A stretch of 33,982 nt of DNA, from assembly GCA_024685385.1 (NCBI GenBank), contig JAIKVV010000006.1, positions 1-33,982 on the forward strand. The letters are read 5' to 3'. The stretch is from Saccharofermentans sp. (GTDB lineage Bacteria > Bacillota > Clostridia > Saccharofermentanales > Saccharofermentanaceae). Position numbers and translations under genes: made by a program. This document shows, in pieces, positions 33,305 through 33,982 of the stretch. Each line of letters opens with the position of its first letter. The stretch's first letter is position 1. The notes beneath the pieces are model-generated. The model was not told where the DNA came from. It saw nothing but the letters and a program-made list of their open reading frames with translations, and did no database searches.

Positions 33305-33982
33305 TTATCCTTTTTTGTTGATAGCTTTATCATACTTATATAAGAACGTTACCATCTGACGTCTAAGGCAATCGCCGTTCGGACGGAATGTGCCGTCGGA
33401 ATATCCTGCAAGGATCTTCTTCTCGGATGCCCAAATGGTTGCTTTGTAGAAGTAGTCCGTCTTCTTTACATCCTTAAATGGATTTTGGGTCGTCTTCGTA
33501 GAAGGCTTGCCTGCAAGTCTCCAGAGGAAGGTAACAGCATGCTTTCTGGCACAAACGATCTGAGGACCGAAGGTTCCGTCCTTATAACCATCTACAATCT
33601 TATTCTCATTACCCCAGATACAGGCTTTGTAGAAATAATCCGTCTTCTTGACATCCTTGAACTTACAGGTTGTTGCCTTAGGCTTGGGTTCGCCCTGAAG
33701 TCTCCAGATGAATGTTACCATCTGTGCACGGGTACACTTATTCGCAGGCTTGAACTTGGTCTGATTATCGTAACCCTTTACTACACCCTTAGCCGTCAGG
33801 TAATTGGTAGGTGCGAACCAGAAGTCCTTACTGTTAGTGACGTCCTTATAAAGAACTGTTACTGTACATTTTGCGCTCTTACCTGCAGCAGTTGCTGTAA
33901 TGGTCACTTCACCTGCCATCTTAGCTGTAACTTTGCCCTTGCTGTCCACTGTTGCAACTTTAGTATTAGAAGATTTCCAGGT
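33305..33982 (-). CDS. Paralogous Ig-like / SLH surface protein, 5' end missing
   Basis: The frame runs off the window end: codons before the first listed start (GTG 33949) read TWKSSNTKVAT, which continues the Big_2 strand, so this is the C-terminal part of a longer protein. Visible are the end of the Ig-like domain (TVDSKGKVTAKMAGEVTI) and three SLH repeats with the same Cys positions and order as the downstream paralogue (for example CTRAQMVTFIWRLQGEP, ACIWGNENKIVDGYKDGTF, VCARKHAVTFLWRLAGKP). Compared with its paralogue it is richer in Lys. The pair reflects a tandem duplication. The signal sequence is outside the window. Confidence 0.9.
   Translation of the reverse strand, partial: TWKSSNTKVATVDSKGKVTAKMAGEVTITATAAGKSAKCTVTVLYKDVTNSKDFWFAPTNYLTAKGVVKGYDNQTKFKPANKCTRAQMVTFIWRLQGEPKPKATTCKFKDVKKTDYFYKACIWGNENKIVDGYKDGTFGPQIVCARKHAVTFLWRLAGKPSTKTTQNPFKDVKKTDYFYKATIWASEKKILAGYSDGTFRPNGDCLRRQMVTFLYKYDKAINKKG

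Overview
This window reads as chromosomal DNA of a low-to-moderate GC anaerobic Bacillota, most likely a Clostridia-class bacterium. The evidence is the conserved Gram-positive block efp / asp23 / amaP / nusB / xseA / xseB / ispA / dxs / nadK / argR / recN, a leucine T-box leader, Gram-positive LexA operators, AGGAGG-type ribosome binding sites, LCP and SLH surface proteins, and methyl-independent MutSL repair. I cannot name the genus from sequence alone. The spoIIIA operon that lies between efp and the asp23-like gene in classical spore formers is missing, which hints at a lineage that has lost sporulation.

Layout. (1) Positions 2-9498, minus strand: a twelve-gene run read from efp towards recN, with gaps from overlapping to about 60 bp and a good promoter before efp. 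It covers translation (EF-P), envelope stress (Asp23, AmaP, DUF2273), antitermination (NusB), exonuclease VII, isoprenoid precursors (IspA, Dxs), NADP supply, arginine control and RecN. A YqeG-type HAD phosphatase lies upstream (9564-10061). (2) 10190-11545, plus: aspartate kinase, ending at a strong terminator shared with the convergent operon. (3) 11599-16261, minus: a five-gene operon of LCP glycopolymer ligase, a membrane protein with a degenerate PP2C domain, a DUF1858 protein, a TetR-like regulator and a lipoprotein cyclophilin. (4) 16445-17644, plus: DUF3048 lipoprotein. (5) 17727-20087, minus: a small zinc-ribbon ORF of uncertain start, NADP-type glutamate dehydrogenase with a structured leader, and an unknown single-pass membrane protein. 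(6) 20296-21609: an unrecognised phage-like HTH protein divergent from lexA, with two SOS-box-like sites in the lexA promoter region. (7) 21708-28720, minus: miaA-mutL-mutS-miaB, largely coupled by 4-bp overlaps. (8) 28825-30327, plus: D,D-carboxypeptidase, convergent with (9) leuA (30332-32008, minus), which is preceded by a T-box with a CUC specifier. (10) 32344-33982, minus: two tandem Ig-like/SLH surface proteins, the upstream one cut by the window edge.

The window is mainly housekeeping. The most unusual item is the pseudo-PP2C / SH3 / poly-threonine membrane protein translationally coupled to an LCP protein. Most exported proteins here also carry a Thr/Ser/acidic low-complexity stalk next to their membrane anchor, which suggests a shared way of crossing a thick wall or S-layer, perhaps with O-glycosylation. 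I found no CRISPR array, rRNA, tRNA, insertion sequence or prophage.
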